The notes beneath the pieces are model-generated. The model saw only the letters and a list, made by a program, of their open reading frames with translations. It was not told the origin of the DNA and made no database searches. A DNA stretch of 64,000 bases from Nocardioides sp. CFH 31398. Lineage in GTDB: Bacteria > Actinomycetota > Actinomycetes > Propionibacteriales > Nocardioidaceae. Location of the stretch: contig NZ_JAKUHT010000025.1 of assembly GCF_022436705.1 (NCBI RefSeq), positions 44,073 to 108,072 of the forward strand, in the 5' to 3' direction. The position numbers were made by a program, and so were the translations under genes. Positions 1 through 9,188 of the stretch are shown in pieces. The first letter of the stretch is position 1, and every line of letters begins with the position of its first letter.

Positions 1-1158
1 ATCGCCGCCGACGTCGAGCTGCTGGAGGGTCTCGAGTCGCATTTCGGCGAGGGCGTCCGCGAGCAGGCGCAGGCGGCGTACGACGTCATCGGGCGCGAGA
101 TCAACCTGGGCTCGCCCAAGCAGCTGCAGACGGTGCTGTTCGACGAGCTGAACATGCCGAAGACGAAGCGGACCAAGACGGGCTACACCACCGACGCCGA
201 CGCGCTGAAGACGCTGCAGGAGAAGGAGCCGCACCCGTTCCTCGAGCACCTGCTGGCGCACCGCGACGTCATCCGCCTGCGCCAGACCGTCGAGGGCCTG
301 CTCAAGACGGTCGCGGAGGACGGTCGCATCCACACGACGTTCAACCAGCTCATCGCCGCCACCGGACGCCTCTCCAGCACCGACCCCAACCTCCAGAACA
401 TCCCCGTCCGCACGGAGGCGGGCCGCCGCATCCGCGAGGCCTTCGTGGTCGGCTCCGGCTACGACACCCTGATGACGGCCGACTACTCGCAGATCGAGAT
501 GCGCATCATGGCGCACCTGTCCGAGGACGCCGGCCTGATCGAGGCGTTCCGGTCCGGCCACGACTTCCACTCGGTGACGGCCGCGCGGGTGTTCGGCGTG
601 GACGCCGGGGCGGTGACGCAGGAGATGCGCGCCAAGATCAAGGCGATGAACTACGGCCTGGCCTACGGCCTGTCGGCCTACGGCCTGTCGCAGCAGCTGC
701 GCATCGACACCTCCGAGGCCCGTGGCCTCATGGACGAGTACTTCGAGACCTTCGGCGGCATCCGCGACTACCTCTCCGGGGTCGTCGACGAGGCGCGCCG
801 CAGCGGGTTCACGGAGACGATCCTGGGCCGCCGTCGCTACCTGCCCGACCTCACCAGCGACAACCGGCAGCGCCGCGAGATGGCCGAGCGCATGGCGCTC
901 AACGCCCCCATCCAGGGCTCGGCGGCCGACCTGATCAAGGTCGCCATGCTGCGGGTGGACGCCGCGCTGCGGGAGGCCGGCCTGGCCTCGCGGATGCTGC
1001 TGCAGGTCCACGACGAGCTGGTCCTCGAGGTGGCACCGGGGGAGTCCGAGGCCCTGGAGGCGCTGGTGCGCGAGCAGATGGCCGGGGCCGCGGACCTCGC
1101 GGTCCCGCTGGACGTGTCGGTCGGCACCGGAGCGAGCTGGCACGAGGCCGCGCACTGA
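1..1158 (+). CDS. polA: DNA polymerase I, C-terminal polymerase part (5' end outside window)
   Basis: The reading frame is open from base 1, so the gene begins upstream of the window; 385 codons are present. They cover most of the family A polymerase domain: motif A DYSQIEMRIMAHLS (bases 481 onward), the O-helix region KIKAMNYGLAYGLS (about 631-675), and motif C VHDELVLEV (about 1006-1032) with the catalytic Asp. Family A Pol I fills gaps after excision repair and replaces Okazaki primers. The 5'-nuclease domain would lie upstream. The gene converges on a flippase-like gene only 21 bp away, and I see no strong terminator between them. The identity is certain; only the length is unknown. Confidence 0.97.
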   Translation: MAADVELLEGLESHFGEGVREQAQAAYDVIGREINLGSPKQLQTVLFDELNMPKTKRTKTGYTTDADALKTLQEKEPHPFLEHLLAHRDVIRLRQTVEGLLKTVAEDGRIHTTFNQLIAATGRLSSTDPNLQNIPVRTEAGRRIREAFVVGSGYDTLMTADYSQIEMRIMAHLSEDAGLIEAFRSGHDFHSVTAARVFGVDAGAVTQEMRAKIKAMNYGLAYGLSAYGLSQQLRIDTSEARGLMDEYFETFGGIRDYLSGVVDEARRSGFTETILGRRRYLPDLTSDNRQRREMAERMALNAPIQGSAADLIKVAMLRVDAALREAGLASRMLLQVHDELVLEVAPGESEALEALVREQMAGAADLAVPLDVSVGTGASWHEAAH

Positions 1159-1179
1159 GAGCGCGCCGGGACCGTTCGG

Positions 1180-2436
1180 TCAGCCCGCGTTCTCGGTGAG
1201 GTCGCGGACGCCGGGGACCGGTGCTGCCGCCTCGTCGCGCCGGGTGCGGGTGGCCACGAGCAGCCCGACCAGCACGAGCACGTCGACGGCGGCGACGGCC
1301 GCCAGCAGGCGCGGCTCGGTCGTCGCGACCGGGGCCGCGGCGAGCAGGGCGGCCATGCCCGCCCAGAGCACCAGCACCGCACGACGGTGCTGGTCGGCGA
1401 CCACCTGGTAGACGAGGATCTGGATCATCGCCAGCAGCGTCCCCACCGCGGCGAAGACCCAGACCAGCGGCTCGATCTCGCGGTAGGCCGCGCCGCCGAC
1501 GAACACGACGGCGAGCCCGCTCAGCAGCGCGGCGCCGGCCGTGGCCACGGCACCGATGACGGCGGTCGCCAGCAGGGACAGGCGGGTGGCACGGGTGCGG
1601 TCGGCCCCGGAGGCCATGCGTGGGAAGGCCACGACCACGACGAACTGCGGCAGGAACAGCACTGCCTTGGTGAGGATGAGGCCCCCGGCGTACAGCCCGG
1701 CGTTCTCGGCGTCGAGGACCACCCGGGCCAGGACGACGTCGACGTTGGACAGGGCGAAGAACGCCAGCAGGGCGTGGGAGTTGTGGCCCACCTCGCGCAG
1801 CACCACGCGCGTGGACGAGGGCGGAGCCGGGGCGGTACGACGGCGCCGGAGCACCCGGGCCCCGACGAGGACCGGGACGACCGCGCCGACGGCGACGCCG
1901 GCCATCGCTCCCGTCGCGTCGCCGAGCAGCAGCAGGCCCAGCCCGCCGAGCACCAGTCGTCCGGTGCCCGCGGCGACGTAGATCGCCGACAGCGGACCCC
2001 AGTCCTCCTCGCCCTGGAACACCCCGGCCTGCGCGCCCATCATGCTGAGCGGCGCCGCCGCGAGGGCGACGAACACTGCGGCCAGCGGGGAGGTGAGGTC
2101 GAGCACGATCGTGACCACCGGCGCGAGCGCGAGGCACACGAGGGCCAGCGCGAGCCCCGAGCGCCGGCCGGCGCGCAGGATGCGGGCCTCGATCGCCTCC
2201 CGTGCCTCCGGCGCAGCGGCGACCTGCCGGGCGCCGGTGGCCTGCAGGCCGAGCGATACCACGTTGATCACCAGGAGGAGCCCCATCAGGGCGGCCACGG
2301 CGCTGTACTCCGCGGGACCCAGGGCGCGCGCCGCGAGGATCGTGAAGCCGTAGGTCGTCAGGTTGAGGACGGCCATGGCCACCGCCACGCCGGCGCCGCC
2401 CCGCAGCAGCCGGCGCAGGCCACCGCCCGCGTTCAC
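1180..2436 (-). CDS. MOP-type flippase / polysaccharide biosynthesis membrane protein
   Basis: A 418-residue, almost entirely hydrophobic protein with about twelve predicted membrane segments. The N-terminal half has the LNLTTYGFTILAARALGPAEY pattern typical of Wzx-like oligosaccharide flippases of the MOP superfamily (a helix, then a short loop with LGP). Members flip lipid-linked glycans across the cytoplasmic membrane. No glycosyltransferases lie next to it, so the substrate cannot be inferred. The start is GTG at 2436; a TAGGCT hexamer at 2455-2460 (minus strand) could be its -10 element. A strong terminator separates it from the upstream giant gene, so it is probably monocistronic. It could instead be a related teichuronic or lipid II flippase-like protein. 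Confidence 0.75.
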   Translation of the reverse strand: MNAGGGLRRLLRGGAGVAVAMAVLNLTTYGFTILAARALGPAEYSAVAALMGLLLVINVVSLGLQATGARQVAAAPEAREAIEARILRAGRRSGLALALVCLALAPVVTIVLDLTSPLAAVFVALAAAPLSMMGAQAGVFQGEEDWGPLSAIYVAAGTGRLVLGGLGLLLLGDATGAMAGVAVGAVVPVLVGARVLRRRRTAPAPPSSTRVVLREVGHNSHALLAFFALSNVDVVLARVVLDAENAGLYAGGLILTKAVLFLPQFVVVVAFPRMASGADRTRATRLSLLATAVIGAVATAGAALLSGLAVVFVGGAAYREIEPLVWVFAAVGTLLAMIQILVYQVVADQHRRAVLVLWAGMAALLAAAPVATTEPRLLAAVAAVDVLVLVGLLVATRTRRDEAAAPVPGVRDLTENAG

Positions 2437-2479
2437 GTCGCGCTCACGGGGCCGAGCCTAGGAGGGGCGCCCACGAGGA

Positions 2480-2527
2480 CGACGGCCGACCGGCCGGGGA
2501 TGCAGCACCCGGTCCGGTCGGCCGTCG
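2480..2527 (-). terminator. Long hairpin terminator after the aspartate-rich giant gene
   Basis: A perfect 14-bp inverted repeat (arms 2480-2493 and 2514-2527) encloses a second 5-bp stem (2494-2498 with 2508-2512). It begins 16 bases after the stop codon of the giant minus-strand gene and before the flippase gene. There is no U-tract, as is usual for high-G+C actinobacterial terminators. Confidence 0.75.
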
Positions 2528-2542
2528 GCCTCGTGACCGGCG

Positions 2543-5500
2543 TCAGCGGCGGGGGTTCTTCGGCGTCGAGCGGGCGCTCGTCGGGTCGGAGCCCTTCCGG
2601 ATCTCCTGGCCGTCGCCGACCTTGCCCCGGTCGGTGTCGTAGTTGGTCGGGTCGGTCCTCCGCCTGTCGAACTTCGTGTTCCTGCTGCCGGTCCTCTCCT
2701 GCTTGTCGGTCAGCGAGTCCCCGTCGGTGTCCTTCCGGGTGGGGTCGCTGCGCCGCTTGCCCACGACGTAGCTCCCACCACGGACCTGGATCCTCTGGTT
2801 GATCGCGTAGCCCGTGACCTCGACCCGGTCGGCGATGCCGTCCCGGTCGGTGTCGCGGCGACACGGGTCGGTGCGGACCGTGCCGATCCGGGACGTCCTG
2901 CCCCCGGCGCGGATCACCTTCTGGGTGATCGTCACGCCACGGACCTCCTGGCCGTCGCTCAGGCGGTCGCCGTCGGTGTCCGCCTTCAGCGGGTCGGTCC
3001 CCGAGGCGCAGGAGCCCGGCGACTGGTTCACCTCGCGGCCGTCGCTCAGGCCGTCGTCGTCGGTGTCCGGGTCGTCCGGGTCGGTGCCCAGCTGGGCCTC
3101 CTCGGCGTCGGTCAGCCCGTCGCCGTCACTGTCGGCCGGCGGGGGCAGGTCGTCGGTGCCGTCGAGCGGGTCGGTGCCCCGCTCCACCTCGGCCCCGTCG
3201 CTGACGCCGCCGCCGTCGGTGTCGAGGTCCAGCGGGTCGGTCCCGAGGTCGACCTCGGCGCCGTCGGCCAGGCCGTCGTCGTCGGTGTCGGCGTCGTCGG
3301 GGTTCGTCCCGAGCTCCGCCTCCTCCTCGTCGGTGAGGCCGTCACCGTCGGAGTCGCCGGTCGGCGGCACGTCGTCGGCCGGGTCGTTCGGGTCGGTGCC
3401 CGCGCCCACCTCCGTGCCGTCGTCCACCCCGCCGCCGTCGGTGTCCGCCGCCAGCGGGTCGGTGTCGTACTCGAGCACCTCCTGGCCGTCGGAGAGGCCG
3501 TCGTCGTCGGAGTCGCTGTCGTCGGGGTCGGTGCCCAGGCGCTCCTCCTGCGCGTCGGTCAGCCCGTCGCCGTCGCCGTCCGCGTCGGACGTCGGGAAGT
3601 CGTCCGTCGGGTCGAGCGGGTCCGTGCCGCGCTCCACCTCGGCTCCGTCGAGGACGCCGCCCCCGTCGGTGTCGGGGTCGTCCGGGTCGGTCCCGAGTGC
3701 GGCCTCCTCGGAGTCGGTGAGCCCGTCGTCGTCCGAGTCGACCTCGACGGCCGGCAGGTCGTCGGTGCCGTCGAGCGGGTCGGTCCCGCGGTCGACCTCG
3801 GCGCCGTCGAGGACGCCGCCGTTGTCGGTGTCCGCGTCCAGCGGGTCCGTCCCCAGGCCGACCTCACGGCCGTCGGTGAGCCCGTCGTCGTCGGAGTCGG
3901 CGTCCTCGGGGTCGGTGCCGAGCTCGGCCTCCTCGTCGTCGGTCAGCCCGTCGTTGTCCGCGTCGTCGTCGAGGACCGGCTGGTCGTCGGTGCCGTCGAG
4001 CGGGTCGCTGCCGCGGTCGACCTCGGCGCCGTCCAGGACGCCGCCGTCGTCGGTGTCGGGGTCGAGCGGGTCGGTGCCGAGACCCACCTCGACGCCGTCG
4101 GTGAGGCCGTCGTCGTCGGAGTCGGCGTCGTCGGGGTCGGTCCCGAGCCCGGCCTCCTCGGCGTTCGACAGTCCGTCACCGTCGGGGTCGCCGTCGACCA
4201 CCTCCTCGTCGTCGGTGCCGTCGAGGGGGTTGCTGCCCCGGTCGACCTCGGCGCCGTCGCCGACCCCGCCGTCGTCGGTGTCCGGGTCGAGCGGGTCGGT
4301 GCCCAGGCCGACCTCGCGGCCGTCGGTCAGCCCGTCGTCGTCGGAGTCGGCGTCGTCCGGGTCGGTGCCGAGGTCGGCTTCCTCGTCGTTCGACAGGCCG
4401 TCGCCGTCGGGGTCGGTGTCGACGACCGGCTGGTCGTCGGTGTCGTCGAGGGGGTCGCTGCCGCGGTCGACCTCCGGGCCGTCGAGGACGCCGCCGCCGT
4501 CGGTGTCGGGGTCGAGCGGGTCGGTGCCGAGGTCGACCTCGACGCCGTCGGTCAGCCCGTCGTCGTCGGTGTCGGCGTCCTGGGGGTCGGTCCCCAGGCC
4601 GGCCTCCTCGTCGTTGCTGAGGCCGTCGCCGTCGGGGTCGCCGTCGACCACGGGGAAGTCGTCGGTCCCGTCGAGCGGGTCGGTGCCCTGCTCGACCTCG
4701 GCGCCGTCCAGCGCGCCACCGTCGTCGGTGTCCGCGTCCAGCGGGTCCGTCCCACGCTCGACCTCGTCGCCGTCCGACAGGCCGTCGTTGTCGGTGTCGG
4801 GGGCCGTCGGGTCGGTGCCGGCGTCGACCTCGTCGCCGTCGTTCAGTCCGTCGTCGTCGGTGTCGGCGTCCTCGGGGTCAGTGCCGAGCTCGGCCTCCTC
4901 GTCGTCGGTGAGGCCGTCGTTGTCGGCGTCGTCGTCGACGACCGGCTGGTCGTCGGTGTCGTCGAGCGGGTCGGTGCCGCGGTCGACCTCGTCGCCGTCG
5001 CTGACGCCGCCGTCGTCGGTGTCGGCGTCGAGCGGGTCGGTGCCCAGCTCCACCTCGACGCCGTCGGTGAGGCCGTCGTCGTCGGAGTCGGCGTCGTCGG
5101 GGTCGGTGCCCAGGTCGGCCTCCTCGTCGTCGGTGAGGCCGTCGTTGTCGGCGTCGTCGTCGGCGACCGGCTGGTCGTCGGTGCCGTCGAGCGGGTCGGT
5201 GCCCCGGTCGACCTCGGCGCCGTCACTGACGCCGCCGTCGTCGGTGTCCGGGTCGAGCGGGTCGGTCCCGAGGCCGACCTCGCGGCCGTCGCTGAGCCCG
5301 TCGTCGTCGGAGTCCGCGTCGTCGGGGTCGGTGCCGAGGTCGGCCTCCTCGTCGTTGCTCAGGCCGTCGCCGTCGGGATCGGTGTCGACGACCGGGAGGT
5401 CGTCGTTCCGGTCGAGCGGGTCGGTGCCGCGGTCGACCTCGGCGCCGTCGCTGACGCCGCCGTCGTCGGTGTCGGGGTCGAGCGGGTCGGTGCCGGAGTC

Positions 5501-8266
5501 CACCTCGACGCCGTCGGTGAGGCCGTCGTCGTCGGAGTCCGCGTCGTCGGGGTCGGTGCCGAGGTCGGCCTCCTCGTCGTTCGTGAGGCCGTCGTTGTCG
5601 GGGTCTGTGTCGACGACCGGCTGGTCGTCGCCGGCGTCGAGCGGGTCGGTGCCGCGGTCGACCTCCGGGCCGTCGAGGACGCCTCCGCCGTCGGTGTCCG
5701 GGTCGAGCGGGTCGGTGCCCAGGTCGACCTCGACGCCGTCGGTCAGCCCGTCGTCGTCGGAGTCCGCGTCGTCGGGGTCGGTGCCCAGCCCGGCCTCCTC
5801 CTCGTTGCTCAGACCGTCGCCGTCGGGATCGGTGTCGACGACCGGGAGGTCGTCGCCGGCGTCGAGCGGGTCGGTGCCCCGGTCGACCTCGGCGCCGTCG
5901 CTGACGCCTCCGCCGTCGGTGTCGGGGTCGAGCGGGTCGGTGCCGGAGTCCACCTCGACGCCGTCGGTCAGCCCGTCGTCGTCGGTGTCGGCGTCCTGGG
6001 GGTCGGTGCCCAGCCCGGCCTCCTCCTCGTTGCTCAGACCGTCACCGTCCGGGTCGTCGTCGATCGGGGTCGCGTCGTCGCCGGCGTCGAGCGGGTCGGT
6101 GCCGCGGTCGACCTCGGGTCCGTCCAGCACGCCGCCGTCGTCGGTGTCGGGGTCGAGGGGGTCGGTCCCGAGGTCGACCTCGCGGCCGTCGGTGAGGCCG
6201 TCGTCGTCGGAGTCCGGGTCCTGGGGGTCGGTGCCGAGCCCGGCCTCCTCGTCGTTGGTCAGGCCGTCGTTGTCGGGGTCGGTGTCGACGACCGGGAAGT
6301 CGTCGGTGCCGTCCAGCGGGTCGGTGCCGCGGTCGACCTCCGGGCCGTCGAGGACGCCGCCGTCGTCGGTGTCGGGGTCGAGGGGGTCGGTCCCGAGGTC
6401 GACCTCGCGGCCGTCGGTGAGGCCGTCGTCGTCGGAGTCCGGGTCCTCGGGGTCGGTGCCCTGGTCGGCCTCCTCGTCGTTGCTGAGGCCGTCGTTGTCG
6501 GGGTCGGTGTCGACGACCGGCTGGTCGTCGCCGGCGTCGAGGGGGTCGGTGCCGCGGTCGACCTCGGGTCCGTCGAGGACGCCGCCGCCGTCGGTGTCGG
6601 GGTCGAGCGGGTCGGTGCCCAGGTCGACCTCGCGACCGTCGGTGAGGCCGTCGTCGTCGGAGTCGGCGTCCTGGGGGTCGGTGCCGAGGCCGGCCTCCTC
6701 GTCGTTGCTCAGACCGTCGCGGTCCGGGTCGGTGTCGACGATCGGGAAGTCGTCGGTCCGGTCCAGCGGGTCGCTGCCACGGTCGACCTCGGGCCCGTCG
6801 AGCACGCCGCCGTCGTCGGTGTCGGGGTCGAGGGGATCGGTGCCCAGGTCGACCTCGTCGCCGTCCGTCAGTCCGTCGTCGTCGGTGTCGGCGTCGTCCG
6901 GGTCGGTGCCGAGCCCCTCCTCCTCGTCGTTCGTGAGGCCGTCGCGGTCGGGGTCGGTGTCGACGACCGGCTGGTCGTCACCGGCGTCGAGCGGGTCGGT
7001 GCCGCGGTCGACCTCCGGGCCGTCGAGGACCCCGCCGCCGTCGGTGTCGGGGTCGACCGGGTCGGTGCCCAGGTCGACCTCACGGCCGTCGGTGAGGCCG
7101 TCGTCGTCGGAGTCCGGGTCCTGGGGGTCCGTCCCGAGCTCCCCCTCCTCGTCGTTGGTCAGGCCGTCGCCGTCGGGGTCGCGGGCGCCGGGGTCGCAGT
7201 CGACGCCACCGGTCGGGGCGTCGGCGCTGACGGAGAGGCGGCCGAGGTCGAGGTCGACGTCGACGAGCCGCCCGGCGAGGGCGGTGCTCACGGTGAGGTC
7301 GATGCCGACGACGGCGTCGAGGTCGCCCACCGCCCGGGACCCGGTGCTGGTGTCGCGGGGGGAGAACGCGGCGACACGGAGGGTCACGCTCGCGCCGGGC
7401 AGGGTGACGGCGATCGGCACCGGCGTGCCGTTCGCGGCGATCTCCGTGACGGTGCCGTTGGCCCGGCGCACCCGGACCACCGAGCTCTGGACGTCCACGG
7501 TGCCGGTGGAGCCGTCGGAGCGGGCGGTCAGCGAGACGGGCCGGACGACCTCGACCGTGACGCCGCCATTGGCGGCGCCGCCGAGGACACGGACGTCGCC
7601 GACGGACGTGGTCGCCCGCGACACCATCGCCGAGGTGCCGTCGGGCCGGTCGACGAGCGACGTCGTGCCCGTGGTCTCCGAGGCTCCCACCGACAGGACG
7701 CTGGTCAGGCCGAGCACGCTCACCAGGTCGAGGCCGGCGAGCGTGGTGCGCGAGGTCCCGAGCGGCCGCACGCCGTTCACGGCCGCCACGCACTGGTTGG
7801 CGCTCACGTACGACGCCCCCACGTCGCCCTCGATGACACCGGCGTTCGCGACCGGGCTGAGGTTGACGGCGGCGAGCCGGCGCGGCGGCGGGTCGGACGG
7901 CGGCGGTGCGGTCGCGACCTGCGAGTCGGGGCTCACGCTGCCTCCCGCGAGGCCGGCCTCGACGTTGCTGCTGGTCGCGCGGACCGGTGTGGCCGTCGTG
8001 CTGTTGACGACGGCGCGGGCGTGACCGACGAACAGGTCGGCCAGGCCGGCGCCCCCCAGCCCGGACCGGAAGCGGACGACGTCGCCGTGGGCGTCGCCGC
8101 TGTACGGCGCGGGCAGGGGAGCGGCGGCCAGGCCCGCCAGGGTCGGGGTGGCCGGGCCCGCCGTGGCCGCGCCCGACGTGGGCGGGGCGATCAGCGAGAG
8201 GGCGGCGGCGGTGCTGAGGACCACCGCCGCGTGGACGATGCGGCGGGGCGTGCTGTGACGGGACAT
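2543..8266 (-). CDS. Giant secreted protein of thrombospondin-type-3-like calcium-binding repeats
   Basis: 1907 residues from the ATG at 8266, chosen because GGAG sits five bases upstream and a signal peptide follows directly (RR, a hydrophobic stretch, then an AxA-like site near residue 35). Longer starts add an unlikely leader. Residues about 40-360 are a non-repetitive Thr/Val/Ser-rich beta-type domain that I do not recognise. Residues about 362-1740 consist of roughly eighteen 75-residue modules. Each module holds three DxDxDG-type loops, for example DPDGDGLSNDEEAGLGTDP, then DDDGLTDGREVDLGTDPLD, then a loop ending DRGTDPLD. These match the Asp-rich loops of TSP3 repeats, which bind calcium. 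The last 150 residues hold looser loops and a basic tail (KNPRR). I see no LPxTG motif or C-terminal membrane anchor, so the protein is probably released or held by its unknown N-terminal domain. Inferred role: an extended calcium-stiffened surface or adhesion rod. Confidence 0.85.
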   Translation of the reverse strand: MSRHSTPRRIVHAAVVLSTAAALSLIAPPTSGAATAGPATPTLAGLAAAPLPAPYSGDAHGDVVRFRSGLGGAGLADLFVGHARAVVNSTTATPVRATSSNVEAGLAGGSVSPDSQVATAPPPSDPPPRRLAAVNLSPVANAGVIEGDVGASYVSANQCVAAVNGVRPLGTSRTTLAGLDLVSVLGLTSVLSVGASETTGTTSLVDRPDGTSAMVSRATTSVGDVRVLGGAANGGVTVEVVRPVSLTARSDGSTGTVDVQSSVVRVRRANGTVTEIAANGTPVPIAVTLPGASVTLRVAAFSPRDTSTGSRAVGDLDAVVGIDLTVSTALAGRLVDVDLDLGRLSVSADAPTGGVDCDPGARDPDGDGLTNDEEGELGTDPQDPDSDDDGLTDGREVDLGTDPVDPDTDGGGVLDGPEVDRGTDPLDAGDDQPVVDTDPDRDGLTNDEEEGLGTDPDDADTDDDGLTDGDEVDLGTDPLDPDTDDGGVLDGPEVDRGSDPLDRTDDFPIVDTDPDRDGLSNDEEAGLGTDPQDADSDDDGLTDGREVDLGTDPLDPDTDGGGVLDGPEVDRGTDPLDAGDDQPVVDTDPDNDGLSNDEEADQGTDPEDPDSDDDGLTDGREVDLGTDPLDPDTDDGGVLDGPEVDRGTDPLDGTDDFPVVDTDPDNDGLTNDEEAGLGTDPQDPDSDDDGLTDGREVDLGTDPLDPDTDDGGVLDGPEVDRGTDPLDAGDDATPIDDDPDGDGLSNEEEAGLGTDPQDADTDDDGLTDGVEVDSGTDPLDPDTDGGGVSDGAEVDRGTDPLDAGDDLPVVDTDPDGDGLSNEEEAGLGTDPDDADSDDDGLTDGVEVDLGTDPLDPDTDGGGVLDGPEVDRGTDPLDAGDDQPVVDTDPDNDGLTNDEEADLGTDPDDADSDDDGLTDGVEVDSGTDPLDPDTDDGGVSDGAEVDRGTDPLDRNDDLPVVDTDPDGDGLSNDEEADLGTDPDDADSDDDGLSDGREVGLGTDPLDPDTDDGGVSDGAEVDRGTDPLDGTDDQPVADDDADNDGLTDDEEADLGTDPDDADSDDDGLTDGVEVELGTDPLDADTDDGGVSDGDEVDRGTDPLDDTDDQPVVDDDADNDGLTDDEEAELGTDPEDADTDDDGLNDGDEVDAGTDPTAPDTDNDGLSDGDEVERGTDPLDADTDDGGALDGAEVEQGTDPLDGTDDFPVVDGDPDGDGLSNDEEAGLGTDPQDADTDDDGLTDGVEVDLGTDPLDPDTDGGGVLDGPEVDRGSDPLDDTDDQPVVDTDPDGDGLSNDEEADLGTDPDDADSDDDGLTDGREVGLGTDPLDPDTDDGGVGDGAEVDRGSNPLDGTDDEEVVDGDPDGDGLSNAEEAGLGTDPDDADSDDDGLTDGVEVGLGTDPLDPDTDDGGVLDGAEVDRGSDPLDGTDDQPVLDDDADNDGLTDDEEAELGTDPEDADSDDDGLTDGREVGLGTDPLDADTDNGGVLDGAEVDRGTDPLDGTDDLPAVEVDSDDDGLTDSEEAALGTDPDDPDTDGGGVLDGAEVERGTDPLDPTDDFPTSDADGDGDGLTDAQEERLGTDPDDSDSDDDGLSDGQEVLEYDTDPLAADTDGGGVDDGTEVGAGTDPNDPADDVPPTGDSDGDGLTDEEEAELGTNPDDADTDDDGLADGAEVDLGTDPLDLDTDGGGVSDGAEVERGTDPLDGTDDLPPPADSDGDGLTDAEEAQLGTDPDDPDTDDDGLSDGREVNQSPGSCASGTDPLKADTDGDRLSDGQEVRGVTITQKVIRAGGRTSRIGTVRTDPCRRDTDRDGIADRVEVTGYAINQRIQVRGGSYVVGKRRSDPTRKDTDGDSLTDKQERTGSRNTKFDRRRTDPTNYDTDRGKVGDGQEIRKGSDPTSARSTPKNPRR
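3040..7180 (-). repeat. Tandem 225-bp coding repeat array
   Basis: About eighteen head-to-tail units of roughly 225 bp encode the 75-residue Asp/Gly modules. Units differ mainly at synonymous sites and in a short linker that alternates PLDAGDD, PLDGTDD, PLDRTDD or PLDDTDD, followed by FPVV or QPVV. One longer unit, at about 4440-4860, carries an extra loop. Such an array can expand or contract by recombination and can collapse in short-read assembly, so the copy number should be treated with caution. Confidence 0.9.
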
Positions 8267-8315
8267 CCGAGCTCCAGGGGCACACGGGGATACCTGTGGA
8301 ACCGGAGTATTGTTG

Positions 8316-8334
8316 GCACAACCAAGGTTTGTGC
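8316..8334. promoter_or_regulatory. Inverted repeat upstream of the giant gene
   Basis: GCACAA-N7-TTGTGC is a perfect 6-bp inverted repeat, 50-70 bases before the start codon of the giant secreted protein and just after the methyltransferase stop. The surroundings are unusually A/T-rich for this genome. It may be an operator or part of the promoter region. No regulator can be assigned. Confidence 0.35.
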
Positions 8335-8339
8335 GGTTT

Positions 8340-9188
8340 TCAGGAAATCCGTCCGATCCGGTGCCGGTCGTCGTCGGCACGGGTCGCGAGATCGGCCACG
8401 AAGAGGGCGGTGCCCGGGATGAGGACTCCCCGGAGACGGGACCATCCGCCCCAGGTGCGGTCGTGCTGGTCCGGCCAGCGCGGCTCGAGGAGGTCGACGA
8501 GCACGAAGCCGTGCGCGTGGAGCAGCCGCACCCAGTCGCCGAGGGTGCGGTGGTGCTCGACGTACGCCACGGTGTCGGTGGCGTCGTCCACCTCGACGTA
8601 GGGCGTCCGGTCCCAGTACGACGACGTCGCCGTCAGGCCGGGGGAGTCCGGGTCGTCCGGGAAGGACCACCGGGTGGGGTGGGTGATCGAGAACGCGAAG
8701 CGGCCCCCCGGGCGCAGCACCCGCGCGGTCTCCGCCAGCGCGTCCTCGATGTCGGCGACGAACTGCAGGGCCCCGAAGGAGCAGAAGACGACGTCGAACG
8801 CGGCGTCCGCGAAGGGCAGCGCCGTCGCGGTGCCCCGGACCGCCGGCACGGTGATCCCGGTGGCGTCGTCGAGGCGCCGCGAGTGCTGCAGCTGTCGGTG
8901 GGAGAGGTCGAGGCCGACGCCGCGCCCGCCCTGGGCGCTCACCCACCGCGAGCACTGGCCGGCTCCGCTGCCGACCTCGAGGACGTCCAGGCCGCGGACG
9001 TCGCCCAGCGCGCCGGCCTCGGCCTCGGTGAGGCCCTCGGGGCCCCAGAGGAACCCCACGTCACCGAGGTAGTCGCCGTGGGTGGCCTGGTACTCGTCGG
9101 CGTAGGCGTCCCAGTCGGGCCCGTTGGCCTCCCGCGACTCCCGCTCGTCGACGGGTCGCCGCTCCACCCGGATGGGTCGGCCCGTCAC
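8340..9188 (-). CDS. Class I SAM-dependent methyltransferase
   Basis: 282 residues. Motif I of the Rossmann fold is clear (LDVLEVGSGAGQCSRWV, residues about 67-83), followed by acidic strand 2 (GLDLSHRQL) and the DVVFCSFGALQFV motif seen in Methyltransf_11 enzymes. The N-terminus has the DWDAYADEYQATHGDYLG pattern common in actinobacterial members of this group. The substrate cannot be read from the sequence. The ATG start overlaps the stop of the upstream decapeptide-repeat gene by four bases (ATGA), so the two are translationally coupled and probably work together. It is a soluble cytoplasmic enzyme. Confidence 0.88.
   Translation of the reverse strand: MTGRPIRVERRPVDERESREANGPDWDAYADEYQATHGDYLGDVGFLWGPEGLTEAEAGALGDVRGLDVLEVGSGAGQCSRWVSAQGGRGVGLDLSHRQLQHSRRLDDATGITVPAVRGTATALPFADAAFDVVFCSFGALQFVADIEDALAETARVLRPGGRFAFSITHPTRWSFPDDPDSPGLTATSSYWDRTPYVEVDDATDTVAYVEHHRTLGDWVRLLHAHGFVLVDLLEPRWPDQHDRTWGGWSRLRGVLIPGTALFVADLATRADDDRHRIGRIS

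Noticed and set aside
3040..7180. Regularly spaced repeats that might suggest a CRISPR array
   Set aside because: Units are about 225 bp, contiguous and in frame, with protein-level conservation. There are no unique spacers and no cas genes.
2814..8024. A 1736-codon open frame antisense to the giant repeat gene, rich in Ser/Pro/Gly
   Set aside because: It is the mirror of the GAC/GTC-rich repeat codons. It has no signal, start site or terminator, while the minus-strand frame has a ribosome site, signal peptide and family motifs.
8316..8334. Possible transcription terminator of the methyltransferase gene
   Set aside because: The stem is only six pairs with a 7-base loop and no run of U. It lies upstream of the methyltransferase stop's downstream neighbour in a promoter-like A/T-rich stretch, so it is recorded as a regulatory candidate instead.
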